This document shows, piece by piece, positions 25,802 through 34,084 of a DNA stretch of 48,435 nt; position 1 is the first letter of the stretch; every line of letters begins with the position of its first letter. Made by a program: the position numbers and the translations under genes. Source of the stretch: Paenibacillus alvei (GTDB lineage Bacteria > Bacillota > Bacilli > Paenibacillales > NBRC-103111); assembly GCA_945881905.1 (NCBI GenBank), contig CAMCVV010000013.1:1-48435 (forward strand). The letters run 5' to 3'. The notes under the pieces were generated by a model, which worked only from the letters and a program-made list of their open reading frames with translations, was not told the origin of the DNA and made no database searches.

Positions 25802-26849
25802 TTCAACAAAATCACTGATATATCAAGGTATAGGTATCGCAGAAACAAAATTAAAAGTTTTTGGTCAGCGCTTAGCTGAAGTTGGTAAAATAAATACAAA
25901 TGTTTTATGTTTGAGTGCAGATCTTACTTCACAAACGGAAGCAGACATTTTTCGTAGTGCTATACCAGATCGGTTTTTCAGTATGGGTATGGCTGAACAA
26001 AACATGATTGGGGTTGCAGCTGGGTTAGCTCGTGCAGGGGAGATTCCATTTGCCCATAGCTTTGCTTGCTTTATCTCAAGACGTTGTTTTGATCAAATCA
26101 CCATGTCAGTAGCATATCCAAAATTAAATGTAAAACTCGTTGCGATGATGCCTGGAATTTCAAGTCCGGGAGGTGCTTCACATCAAGCAATCGATGATTT
26201 AGCTATGTTACGTGCAACACCAAACATGACTATATTGGATTTAGGTGAAGCTACAGAAGTTGAACAAGCAGTCAAATTAGCAGTAGAAACGGATGGTCCT
26301 GTATATCTCAGATTACGACGTGGCTTATTACCACACATGTTTGATACATCGAAGTATAAACTTGAAATTAAACAAAGTTATTGGATTCGCAAAGGTACGG
26401 ATGTTGGTTTCATCACTTCAGGGTTAATGACTGAGCGAGCTATACAAGCAGCAGCGATTCTCGAAGCCAATGGAATCAGCACCAGTGTTTTACATATTCC
26501 AAGTATAAAACCTATAGATGAAGAAGGGATCATACATATTGCATCTACATGTAAAGTCCTCATATCACTAGATAATCATTCGATTATCGGAGGATTAGGA
26601 AGTGCAGTTGCAGAGGTCATTTCTGAAAATAGAATATCTGTGAATTTTAAGCGAATCGGATTAAGAGATGTATATGGGAAAGCAGCTTCGAATGCTTATT
26701 TGTATCGCTTTTTTGGTTTGGATCCTGATCAAATTGCTACGCAAGCATATCGTCAATTAGAAGGAAATATGGAAGTTACATTAACAAGTGGATGGGTAAG
26801 TGACAGTAATAAAGAATCAGGATGGGGAGAAGATTGGAAACAAAAATAA
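25794..26849 (+). CDS. Transketolase, C-terminal (pyrimidine-binding) subunit
   Basis: 351 aa. The catalytic glutamate is in SMGMAEQNM (near residue 66), followed by FAHSFACFISRRCFDQI and GASHQAIDDLAMLRATPNM, the conserved pyrimidine-domain motifs. VYLRLRRG and the C-terminal transketolase domain with ISLDNHSIIGGLGSAV complete it. Split two-gene transketolases are common in secondary catabolic and biosynthetic pathways and differ from the single-chain housekeeping enzyme. The subunit needs the preceding protein for ThDP diphosphate binding. GGAGG sits upstream within the previous gene. Confidence 0.88.
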   Translation: MIDSTKSLIYQGIGIAETKLKVFGQRLAEVGKINTNVLCLSADLTSQTEADIFRSAIPDRFFSMGMAEQNMIGVAAGLARAGEIPFAHSFACFISRRCFDQITMSVAYPKLNVKLVAMMPGISSPGGASHQAIDDLAMLRATPNMTILDLGEATEVEQAVKLAVETDGPVYLRLRRGLLPHMFDTSKYKLEIKQSYWIRKGTDVGFITSGLMTERAIQAAAILEANGISTSVLHIPSIKPIDEEGIIHIASTCKVLISLDNHSIIGGLGSAVAEVISENRISVNFKRIGLRDVYGKAASNAYLYRFFGLDPDQIATQAYRQLEGNMEVTLTSGWVSDSNKESGWGEDWKQK

Positions 26850-26868
26850 TTAAAGCGGGTGATATCAT

Positions 26869-27654
26869 TTGGAAACTCTTTATAATAAACTAAGACTCCA
26901 AAATTTACACAAGCATGAAACAATCATTTGTTTTTTGGGACAAGCAGGCGTATTAATCAAAACATATCCTGAACGCTATATCATTATCGATCCATACGTT
27001 TCAAACTTATGCGAAGAATTAATTGGAACAAAATTCAAACGATTGATCCCTTCATTTATCGATACTGATGAACTTGATGAACTGCGCTTAGAAGCTTATT
27101 TGCTGACACATCATCATGAAGATCACTTAGATACGATTGCAATTAAAGCGATGAAGAATCAATCATTTCCTTTTTTTGCTCCACCAGTCTCCATAGAAAA
27201 GCTGAGTGAACTCGGTATTGAAACAAGTAGGTGTGCATCACTTTTTGATGGAGCTATTCATGATTTGCATGGAATCAAGGTTTATGGTGTTTTTGCAGAT
27301 CATGGTGAATATGCGCCAGATGCTGTAGGAATCATCGTGGAAATCAACGGGAAGATCATATTCCATATGGGTGATACTTGCTTGGATAAGGCACAATTTC
27401 GTAAAATCAAAGATAAATTTAATATCGACCTACTTTTTATTCCGATTAATGGTCGGTATGGCAATATGGATGCGCAAGCTGCTGTAGAAGCAGTTTCTAT
27501 TTTAAAACCAAAGTCTGTTGTGCCATGTCATTTTTGGATGCTTCCTGGGAATTCAGGGGGGGATATTGAGTTGTTTATAGACGAGGTTACAGCGAAAGTA
27601 CCAGATTCTGAGGTTACATTATTAGCTGCTGGAGAAATCATATCATTTAATTGA
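26869..27654 (+). CDS. Metallo-beta-lactamase-fold hydrolase (UlaG-like)
   Basis: 261 aa with a TTG start. Metal-binding THHHEDHLD is near residues 80-88, FHMGDTCLD near 166 supplies the bridging aspartate and PCHFWM the last histidine. The layout (GQAGVLIKT at the start, IIIDPYVS) matches the UlaG/RomA branch of the superfamily, which includes ascorbate-6-phosphate lactonase. It is about 90 residues shorter than UlaG. A lactonase step opening a sugar lactone made by an SDR is a reasonable guess in this neighbourhood. Phosphodiester or other hydrolysis cannot be excluded. Confidence 0.75.
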   Translation: METLYNKLRLQNLHKHETIICFLGQAGVLIKTYPERYIIIDPYVSNLCEELIGTKFKRLIPSFIDTDELDELRLEAYLLTHHHEDHLDTIAIKAMKNQSFPFFAPPVSIEKLSELGIETSRCASLFDGAIHDLHGIKVYGVFADHGEYAPDAVGIIVEINGKIIFHMGDTCLDKAQFRKIKDKFNIDLLFIPINGRYGNMDAQAAVEAVSILKPKSVVPCHFWMLPGNSGGDIELFIDEVTAKVPDSEVTLLAAGEIISFN

Positions 27655-27670
27655 GTGGAGGTGGATTCCT

Positions 27671-28456
27671 ATGATTACAAAAGAACAAGTAGATTTTTTC
27701 CATACGTTTGGCTATATTAAATTTCCAGGATTATTTAAAGCAGAAATCAAGTGGATTTCAGAAGAGTTTGGCAAAATTTTCGAGCAAGCGAATATTTTGC
27801 ATGATGGAAAAGTGGTCTCGAATGTAGATCCATTTATCGATAAATCACCCAAGCTTGCAGCACTTCTAGATGATGAACGAATTGAGACGATTTCTTCTGC
27901 TTTGTTAGGCGATGATTTCAACTATATGAATAGTGATGGCAAATATTATGTGGGTAACACATTGTGGCATCGAGATGGTCTCTTACAAGATAAATATAAG
28001 TATATTAAAGTAGCATTTTATCTCGATCCCGTTGATTATGATTCAGGGGCATTGCGTGTTATTCCAGGTAGTCATAAGTTAGGCGATCGATATGCCAATG
28101 AAATAGGATCCGGTCATTATTTGAATCAAGTCAGGCAAGCAGACGGTAACCCTTATTGGGGACTTAAGGGTCAAGAGGTTCCATCGCAGGTTCTTAATAG
28201 TAATCCTGGGGATGTGGTCATTTTTTGTCATCCTTTATATCATTCGTCTTGGGGTGGAGGGGAACGTCGGAGAATGTTTACCATGAATTTGTGTCAACGT
28301 TATAAAGATGAAGATTTAGCTGAACTCAGAGGTTTTTTTGGAGATCATTATTCTGAATATAGTGATATCATGCTTAAAGCGGTTCAAGGAAAAGGCAAAA
28401 AACATTTGGAGCAAGGATTAGCATATTTTAAACAAAAGTCAAAAGGGGAAATATAA
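27671..28456 (+). CDS. PhyH-type Fe(II)/2-oxoglutarate dioxygenase, copy 3
   Basis: 261 aa with an ATG start preceded by GGAGGTGG. TLWHRDGLL carries the iron-binding HxD (near residue 101), SGALRVIPGSHK follows, and LYHSSWGGGERRRMF carries the distal histidine and the 2-oxoglutarate arginine. It shares DDFNYMNSDGK, GNTLWHRD-like and KGKKHLEQGLAYF-like segments with copy 1, so the two are recent paralogues. Finding one in each of the two main metabolic units suggests that both act on related intermediates. Confidence 0.82.
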   Translation: MITKEQVDFFHTFGYIKFPGLFKAEIKWISEEFGKIFEQANILHDGKVVSNVDPFIDKSPKLAALLDDERIETISSALLGDDFNYMNSDGKYYVGNTLWHRDGLLQDKYKYIKVAFYLDPVDYDSGALRVIPGSHKLGDRYANEIGSGHYLNQVRQADGNPYWGLKGQEVPSQVLNSNPGDVVIFCHPLYHSSWGGGERRRMFTMNLCQRYKDEDLAELRGFFGDHYSEYSDIMLKAVQGKGKKHLEQGLAYFKQKSKGEI

Positions 28457-28474
28457 AGCAATGGATTTAATCTT

Positions 28475-29140
28475 ATGGTGACATTTATACTCGGATTTTT
28501 CTTAAGTTTATCATTATGTGCAGATTTGGGGATTGTTAATATTGCCATAATTAGAGCTGGTTTGATGCATGGATTCAAACCAGCTTTATGGCTTGGTTTG
28601 GGTTCAACAATTGGCGATACGATATATTTATCCTTATCAGTTATAGGTATTTCTATGATTTTGGATTTCCTGGTATTTCACTGGATTTTATGGATCGGAA
28701 GTACAGGTTTACTGTTGTATATGTCAATTCATATGTTTAGAGAAGCGTGGAATGAACATAAAATTAAAGCAAAGATGGGAATAATGTTGCAAACAGAAAA
28801 TGTAAATAAAAAACAAAATGCAAAGCGATTTTTATCTCAAGGTTTAATATTAGCGCTGTCTTCGCCTAGTTCCATTCTTTGGTTTGTCGCTTCAGGAGGA
28901 AGTATCATAGATTCACATGTTTCTCGGAATTTTGATAGCCAAATCATTTATTTTTTTTGTGGATTTATAAGTGCAGGTTTACTTTGGTCAATTGTTTTGG
29001 CATATACGATCTGGCATAGTAAGAGGTTAATAAGTAACAATGTTATTCAGCTTCTATATTTACTTTCTGCGGTATTATTTTTATATTTTACCGTAAAGAC
29101 ATTTGTTTATGGATATCTGGAATTTGGTCAAATGAATTAA
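28475..29140 (+). CDS. LysE/RhtB-type exporter
   Basis: 221 aa with six predicted membrane helices. The N-terminus (GFFLSLSLCADLGIVNIAIIRAGLMHGFKPALWLGLGS) is typical of the LysE/RhtB amino-acid exporter family. It begins 18 bp after PhyH 3 with only a weak ribosome site, so coupling is likely. An exporter at the end of a catabolic unit is unexpected: it may remove a toxic or dead-end product. No T-rich terminator was seen right after it. Confidence 0.8.
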   Translation: MVTFILGFFLSLSLCADLGIVNIAIIRAGLMHGFKPALWLGLGSTIGDTIYLSLSVIGISMILDFLVFHWILWIGSTGLLLYMSIHMFREAWNEHKIKAKMGIMLQTENVNKKQNAKRFLSQGLILALSSPSSILWFVASGGSIIDSHVSRNFDSQIIYFFCGFISAGLLWSIVLAYTIWHSKRLISNNVIQLLYLLSAVLFLYFTVKTFVYGYLEFGQMN

Positions 29141-29277
29141 TTATTAAGAACAGTGGTTTCATTTGTGGATATCCTGGTAATGAGATTCTCAAATGACTAC
29201 ATTCATCTTTGGGAAATTTGTAATGATTTACAAAAGTTAAAGATTTATATGATGAGAAAACGAAAAGGAAATCAAAT

Positions 29278-29898
29278 ATGAAACGAATCTCTCGTCTAAT
29301 TTTCGATGAACATGATGAGCGCCATTTTGGAGCAGTATCACATCCGATTTATCAAAATAGTTTATTTACATGTAAAACCAGTGAAGAGTTAGAACATGCT
29401 TTGACTTTCCAGCAAGATCATTATTTATATATGCGAGGGAAAAACCAACCCGAACTTTTTTTGCAACACGGAGGAATGATGGCTCCGTCGACTGCTGCAT
29501 GAGTGACGCGAGGATTAAGAAATTTACCTTTACGCATGGAACAACACCAAATAAGTAGCTTAAGCATCGCTGGGTGGCTTGTCAATCAATCGTTTGTTGA
29601 AGAAGTCAATCACCCAGGTCTAATGTCTTACCCACAATATGAACTAGATAACAAACAAATGTTGGGAACTGCAGAGTTATTTTCGATTAAAGTAAATCAA
29701 CCTATGGAAGAAATGCGCAAATGGATAAATGAGTTAAACATTTTTCGTATCGGAATTAGTTGGGTGGCTATGAAAGTCTTATAGTTCTTCGACTTAGTGA
29801 AAACGAACAAGGGAATTACATGCGTCTCTCGATAGGTTTGGAAGAAACGAGTGATGTATTCGATGATTTAACGCAATCTTGTCCATGGCGATGTACTT
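29278..29898 (+). pseudogene. Cys/Met-metabolism PLP enzyme (cystathionine lyase/synthase type), decayed
   Basis: One frame reads HFGAVSHPIYQNSLFT and YLYMRGKNQP, matching the start of the family. Then comes a TGA (29500-29502), then VTRGLRNLPLRMEQHQ and NHPGLMSYPQYEL, matching the C-terminal third. The centre, including the PLP-binding lysine, is deleted. Near 29765 one base is lost, so the natural ending (GYESLIV, then MRLSIGLEETSDVFDDL) continues in another frame to about 29898. The gene is non-functional by three independent lesions. Confidence 0.8.
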
Positions 29899-30126
29899 AG
29901 TTTCACTTCACTTTAGCGTGGTGCACATTATACAAATCAGGCATGGTCATGTTCGGACAAGATTGATTTGCTTGGATAATTCTACATATCACATCTCGAA
30001 GGATTGGGTTGGCCGTTACGGGGATCTCCTTCGGTAATCTATCTATCAAACTTATTGCCAAAAAAGTTTCTAACAAAAGCCATCGCCGTGAACAACGAAT
30101 CCGTATGTACGTGATGAATGACAAAG

Positions 30127-30154
30127 AAAGCATCTGTAACCAACAGATGCTTTT
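30127..30154 (+). terminator. Intrinsic terminator
   Basis: AAAGCATCTGT (30127-30137) pairs with ACAGATGCTTT (30143-30153) over a 5-nt loop and ends in TTTT. It insulates the thioredoxin operon promoter from upstream transcription. The 230 bp before it hold no gene I can support. Confidence 0.75.
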
Positions 30155-30172
30155 CACTTGTTCTGGAAGCAC

Positions 30173-30215
30173 TTGACACATTTCTTTTAGTGTTACTATA
30201 TACCTATAGGGGTAT
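30173..30215 (+). promoter_or_regulatory. Promoter with CsoR/CstR-type operator
   Basis: TTGACA (30173-30178), 18 bp, then TATATA (30197-30202). Overlapping and following is ATACC-TATAGG-GGTAT (30200-30215), which has the half-sites and G/C centre of CsoR-family operators. It controls the thioredoxin, regulator and rhodanese genes, so the regulator probably represses its own operon. Confidence 0.7.
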
Positions 30216-30269
30216 ACGTATACAGCTAAACGAGGGATACCTCGAGATCATATCGCCTAGGAGGAAATC

Positions 30270-30590
30270 ATGATGAGAACCATTCAAGTCACAGATGCTT
30301 CATTGGAACAAGTAGTGAAGAATAACAAGGTGGTGTTAGTCGATTTCTGGGCACCATGGTGTGGGCCTTGTCGCATGATTGCTCCTGTACTCGAGCAGTT
30401 AGCAGCTGAAGTGAGTCAACAAGCCGTCATTGCTAAACTGAATGTTGATGAGAATCCAAGCTCATCAGTCAAGTATCAGATCCAAGGTATTCCGACAATG
30501 AAACTGTTTGTGAATGGGAGCGTCGTCGATACGATCGTTGGGTTACAACCTATCCAAAAGTTGAAATCAGCTATACTGCAATACGCTTAA
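30270..30590 (+). CDS. trxA: Thioredoxin
   Basis: 106 aa and full length. The active site WCGPCRM is near residue 31, with VDENPSSSVKYQIQGIPT (cis-proline) and the C-terminal helix. AGGAGG precedes the ATG. It is the first gene of an operon with a CsoR/CstR-like regulator and a rhodanese, so it probably serves reactive-sulfur or thiol stress rather than being the housekeeping thioredoxin. Confidence 0.92.
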   Translation: MMRTIQVTDASLEQVVKNNKVVLVDFWAPWCGPCRMIAPVLEQLAAEVSQQAVIAKLNVDENPSSSVKYQIQGIPTMKLFVNGSVVDTIVGLQPIQKLKSAILQYA

Positions 30591-30606
30591 TCCTGAGGGA
30601 GGTAAG

Positions 30607-30804
30607 TTGATGATGAATTATGATGAACATGTGATCAGAAGATTGCGCCGTATCGAAGGCCAAGTGCGCGGTGCTGTGGATAAAGCTATGGCTTATCTGG
30701 TAGCGACTAATTTAGAGAAATGCATTATAGATAAGCAAGCCAAAGGCGAGGATACGCGTAATGTCGTTCAAGAAGCTGTAGATTTACTCATTCGAAGCAG
30801 GTAG
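30607..30804 (+). CDS. CsoR/CstR-family regulator with internal deletion
   Basis: 65 aa against about 85-90 for the family. The ends are intact: RLRRIEGQVRG at the start and AYLVATNLEKCIIDKQAKGED and VDLLIRSR at the end. The segment between, with the first conserved cysteine and the SAVRSALD-type helix, is missing in frame: RGA runs straight into VDKAMAY. The remaining cysteine (EKCI) is the second thiol or metal ligand. It may have lost sensing, or the gene may be a pseudogene still translated in the operon. The start lies after GAGGGAGG. Confidence 0.75.
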   Translation: MMMNYDEHVIRRLRRIEGQVRGAVDKAMAYLVATNLEKCIIDKQAKGEDTRNVVQEAVDLLIRSR

Positions 30805-31242
30805 GTGATCGTGTTGGATTATATCGGTTATGGACTATTCGTGGTTATTCTTGTGTGGTTTGCTTATCGGATGTTTGCTCCTGTCAAAGGACTGAAGACG
30901 CTTCATGCTGAGCAATTCGCCAAAGCGATAAATCTCCCACTTAGTCAAATCAAGTCGAGACTGACTGAGATTCCGAAGCAAACACCTGAGTATCTGTATT
31001 GCAAAAGCGGCATGCGCAGCAAACAAGCCGCAGGGATTTTGGCCAAAAATGGGTATACAGAAATCATTCATTTATTAGATGAACTTGATCGCAGTAAAGA
31101 GATCTATGCGTATTGCCAAGTCGGTGTACGTGGTTATATCGCTTCACGAATTCTACAGCAACAAGGGTTCGATGTGAAGAATCTCACTGGCGGATATCGT
31201 ACGTACGATATCGCGCGATTCACTCCGGCTGTTGACTATTAG
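30805..31242 (+). CDS. Membrane-anchored rhodanese-like protein, apparent deletion chimera
   Basis: 145 aa with a GTG start directly after the previous stop; GTG 30811 and TTG 30814 are alternatives. One N-terminal membrane helix (IGYGLFVVILVWFAYRMF) is followed by a rhodanese piece: INLPLSQIKSRLTEIPK and YLYCKSGMRSKQAAGIL with the active-site cysteine. About 30 residues usually found before it (the DVRxxxEFxxGHI part) are absent. A second rhodanese tail follows, YAYCQVGVRGYIASRIL and VKNLTGGYRTY, which resembles the C-terminus of coenzyme A-disulfide reductase/rhodanese proteins. It looks like two former genes joined in frame. Sulfurtransferase activity is possible but unproven. Confidence 0.65.
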   Translation: MIVLDYIGYGLFVVILVWFAYRMFAPVKGLKTLHAEQFAKAINLPLSQIKSRLTEIPKQTPEYLYCKSGMRSKQAAGILAKNGYTEIIHLLDELDRSKEIYAYCQVGVRGYIASRILQQQGFDVKNLTGGYRTYDIARFTPAVDY

Positions 31243-31330
31243 GTAGGGTATCACGGATTTCCGTAATATTGGCAACCAATACGTCAGTCAGAGAACCGAC
31301 ACACATGAGATGGCCCATAGTGTGAACACG

Positions 31331-31385
31331 TGCAAGCAACCATTCGATTATATATCGAATGGTTGCTTGCATTCTGAATTTTTGC
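31331..31385 (+). terminator. Terminator of the thioredoxin operon
   Basis: An 18-bp perfect stem (31331-31348 with 31354-31371) over a 5-nt loop is followed by TTCTGAATTTTTG. The stem is strong and the U-tract moderate. Confidence 0.7.
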
Positions 31386-31475
31386 TAGAAGATGGTGAAT
31401 GGTTTCATCCGAAATTGTATTTTTGTGATATCATTATAGAACCTCGTCATGTCATGAAAATAGGAGGAAAATGTA

Positions 31476-32717
31476 TTGAAAAAGCGTCTGACACTGATCA
31501 TTTTATTTAGCTCTGCTTTGATGTATTGGATCGGATTCAGCATGGTTCGACCAATTGTCTCGTTATATTTCAATTCGCAAGGGTATTCCATTGCGGCTAT
31601 CGGATGGTTAATGGCGCTTTATGCTGTTGTACCCGTGTTGTTTGCAATGCCTGTAGGGAGTATTATTGATCGGATCGGTACAAGGCATGCGACTTGGATC
31701 GGTTCCTTGATTTTGATGGGGTCTGGCTTGCTTTATTGGCTTGGGGGAATGTGGGGGGTGTTGCTTCCGATTCTTATGGGTCAATTGCTTTGTGGCCTCG
31801 GCAGTCTCTTGAGTTGGGGAGCACTCCAGACAGCGGCGGCGCAATCTGCTCGTCGAATGGGTGAAGATATAAAGAAAGACCATATGCTAGCTAATTTTGC
31901 TTTTGTCAATTCACTTGTACAGTTTGCTGGACCTATAGCTGGGGGATACATATCTGATGTGGCAGGGTATGAAGCGGTTTTCCTGCTTTTTTCTGGACTT
32001 GCGGGCGTATCGGTATGTCTTGCTTTCTTATTGCCTAAAGTTTCACAAAAGGAAACTGAGGGGAAAAAGGAGTTCAACTTAAATATCCTAAAAAGTTATG
32101 CCAACGGATATCAACTCATGAGAGAAAATCGTCCTTTTGCGATGGCCATCTTGGTGAATGGGATACTCTTCATTTTGATCGATATGAAGGGGACCTTCTT
32201 TCCGTTATATTTAGCGGATATCGGGTTATCGAATACTCGGATTGGATTGATACTTTCAGTCGGAGCGATTGCTGCAGTAATCATACGTCCTCTGACCGGA
32301 TTTGTAATTCGCTGGCTTGGACATGAACAAATCGTCAAGTATACGCTAGTTATCGGAGCATGTTGTATGATTAGTCTTGTATTCGAGCCGTCCATTTGGG
32401 TTATCAGTATTATTATATTTATTTGGGGAATTTGTGCGGGTGTGAATCAACCTATGGCACTCATTATGGTGGCTAGGACTGTGGCGTCTAGCAAGCAAGG
32501 CATGGCTATGAGTTTACGAACGATGTCAAATCGAGTTGTACAAGTCGGAAATCCAATTATGTTTGGAGCATTATCGGGATTCCTCGGACTTACATTTGGA
32601 TTTGGTGCTATCGGAGTCATGTTACTTGGCGGGGCTATGGTTATCCATCGGATGTATCGGAATGAGGCGAATACACTAACACAGGCTGATAAGCAATCGC
32701 AAGGGGAAGTTGAGTGA
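31476..32717 (+). CDS. MFS transporter
   Basis: 413 aa with twelve predicted membrane helices. The start is a TTG with AGGAGGAAA upstream. The loop 2-3 motif reads MPVGSIIDRIGTRHATWIG, matching motif A of the major facilitator superfamily. A longer hydrophilic loop lies near residues 190-210, and the C-terminal half has LADIGLSNTRIGLIL. Probably a drug or metabolite efflux pump; the substrate cannot be read. It is monocistronic, with a stem-loop about 100 bp after the stop. Confidence 0.85.
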   Translation: MKKRLTLIILFSSALMYWIGFSMVRPIVSLYFNSQGYSIAAIGWLMALYAVVPVLFAMPVGSIIDRIGTRHATWIGSLILMGSGLLYWLGGMWGVLLPILMGQLLCGLGSLLSWGALQTAAAQSARRMGEDIKKDHMLANFAFVNSLVQFAGPIAGGYISDVAGYEAVFLLFSGLAGVSVCLAFLLPKVSQKETEGKKEFNLNILKSYANGYQLMRENRPFAMAILVNGILFILIDMKGTFFPLYLADIGLSNTRIGLILSVGAIAAVIIRPLTGFVIRWLGHEQIVKYTLVIGACCMISLVFEPSIWVISIIIFIWGICAGVNQPMALIMVARTVASSKQGMAMSLRTMSNRVVQVGNPIMFGALSGFLGLTFGFGAIGVMLLGGAMVIHRMYRNEANTLTQADKQSQGEVE

Positions 32718-32811
32718 TTCGTTGACATGCAGATCATCACGCACATGCGGCTAAACCGTATCACACATTAGATCATATGTCACAATCTCCGAAATTACCT
32801 TCTGGCTATGC

Positions 32812-32839
32812 AGGGATGGTTTTCATTGCTGCCATCCCT
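32812..32839 (+). terminator. Stem-loop after the MFS gene
   Basis: AGGGATGG (32812-32819) pairs with CCATCCCT (32832-32839), followed by CCGCTTTGGTTT. A moderate terminator candidate. The rest of the gap to 33094 shows no gene. Confidence 0.5.
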
Positions 32840-33094
32840 CCGCTTTGGTTTAAAATCATTCATCCCATCATAGATACTTACCGTGAGAAAGTTAAAATAT
32901 AAATAAATAGGGACACAGCACAATCCAACAGTATCACCCAAAATTCACGAAATAAGACGATCAAGAGGTACCCAGAGAATAAGCAGAAGCTTTCAGTCGA
33001 GTCGGTGCAGATGTCGAATGGCTTGCACAGGTTGATCATGGATGTACCTCCGTGGTTCACAGAACAATTGTCTTACATCCATAGGATGCAGGGC

Positions 33095-34072
33095 TCAAAA
33101 TTGTATCCGAATCGTATCGTACGTGCAACCACATTGATTCGGACTCGGTTTCAATCCAGTAGCATCGGTACCCAGATTTAATCTTTTGGCGGGGAATGAG
33201 ACCCATCTTTCCGAACTACTTCTTCGACCTATCACGAAGTAATCCGCATAAGATACATGACTAGGAAAATCATAATACCAGTAGGCGGTTCCGGATTTCA
33301 TCATATCGGCCACACTATAATAAGGCGATGCGGAGGTTTTGAAATATAGTTTTACTTGAGATAATTGATTTAATCCGTCACTGCTCGTATTGATTCCTTG
33401 AATCTGGAGTCGTCGTCTAGAAACAGTGCCTTGTTTGAAGACGGATAAGTCGTTCCATGTGTTATCAGATATACCAGAAGAACTAGGTGTGAGATGAGGG
33501 ATAGGGTTAACACTTACTCTTGAATTATAGTCTACTGCAAAATAAGGATATGACTTGTATTCCGTCACTGCTATGGAGTCAAGCAATTCAAAATGCAAGT
33601 GATAACATCCATTCACACAATTTAAACCTGAATTTCCTGTTTTGGCAGTAACATCTGAAGGATATACCACAGTATTATTCGATTTCACAAAAGCACTTAG
33701 ATGCATATAAGTGCTATAGTAGGTTTTTCCTGTGGAAACATTGTAATAGCGAATGGTTTGCGTATTCCCACCACCACTTATCGTTTCGTTAACCAAGACT
33801 CTCGCTGTTTCGTACATGGGTCCAACACTTGTTCCACCTCTAGCAGCTTGATCGATGCCTTTGTGTGTTTCGTTGGTTCTTGGTTCATTCCACGAACTAG
33901 ATATAGGCAAGTCGATGTTCGTTCCGAAAAAAGGTGATTGTACAGCTCCTATACCACTTGAATACTCATAAGCCCATCGTTCTTGATTCACTTGTGCATG
34001 TATAGGTTGTATAGGTACCCATGATAATGTGAAGCAGAAGAAAAAAATCGCGTGTTGTTTGACATATCTCAT
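33095..34072 (-). CDS. Secreted M23-family metallopeptidase (LytM-like)
   Basis: 325 aa with an N-terminal signal peptide ending near PIHA. The zinc-binding motifs of M23 peptidases are present: HKGIDQAA (HxxxD, near residue 70) and HLHFEL (HxH, near 158), separated by a beta-sheet core with a CVNGCYH pair of cysteines. A C-terminal beta-rich domain of about 130 residues has no assignment. It probably cleaves cell-wall cross-bridges or is a matrix protein. It follows the beta-propeller gene by 12 bp in one operon. Confidence 0.85.
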   Translation of the reverse strand: MRYVKQHAIFFFCFTLSWVPIQPIHAQVNQERWAYEYSSGIGAVQSPFFGTNIDLPISSSWNEPRTNETHKGIDQAARGGTSVGPMYETARVLVNETISGGGNTQTIRYYNVSTGKTYYSTYMHLSAFVKSNNTVVYPSDVTAKTGNSGLNCVNGCYHLHFELLDSIAVTEYKSYPYFAVDYNSRVSVNPIPHLTPSSSGISDNTWNDLSVFKQGTVSRRRLQIQGINTSSDGLNQLSQVKLYFKTSASPYYSVADMMKSGTAYWYYDFPSHVSYADYFVIGRRSSSERWVSFPAKRLNLGTDATGLKPSPNQCGCTYDTIRIQF

Positions 34073-34084
34073 AGTTGTCCACTC

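Noticed and set aside
5616-28456. Agar/carrageenan or sulfoquinovose degradation pathway
   Set aside because: No sulfatase, GH16, GH31 sulfoquinovosidase, kinase or aldolase is present. A link based only on GH127-like and enolase-family members is too weak.
29903-30181. 92-codon minus-strand frame
   Set aside because: It spans the terminator at 30127 and part of the thioredoxin promoter and has no ribosome site or motif.
31310-31510. 66-codon frame before the MFS gene
   Set aside because: It runs through the thioredoxin operon terminator and overlaps the MFS start in another frame.
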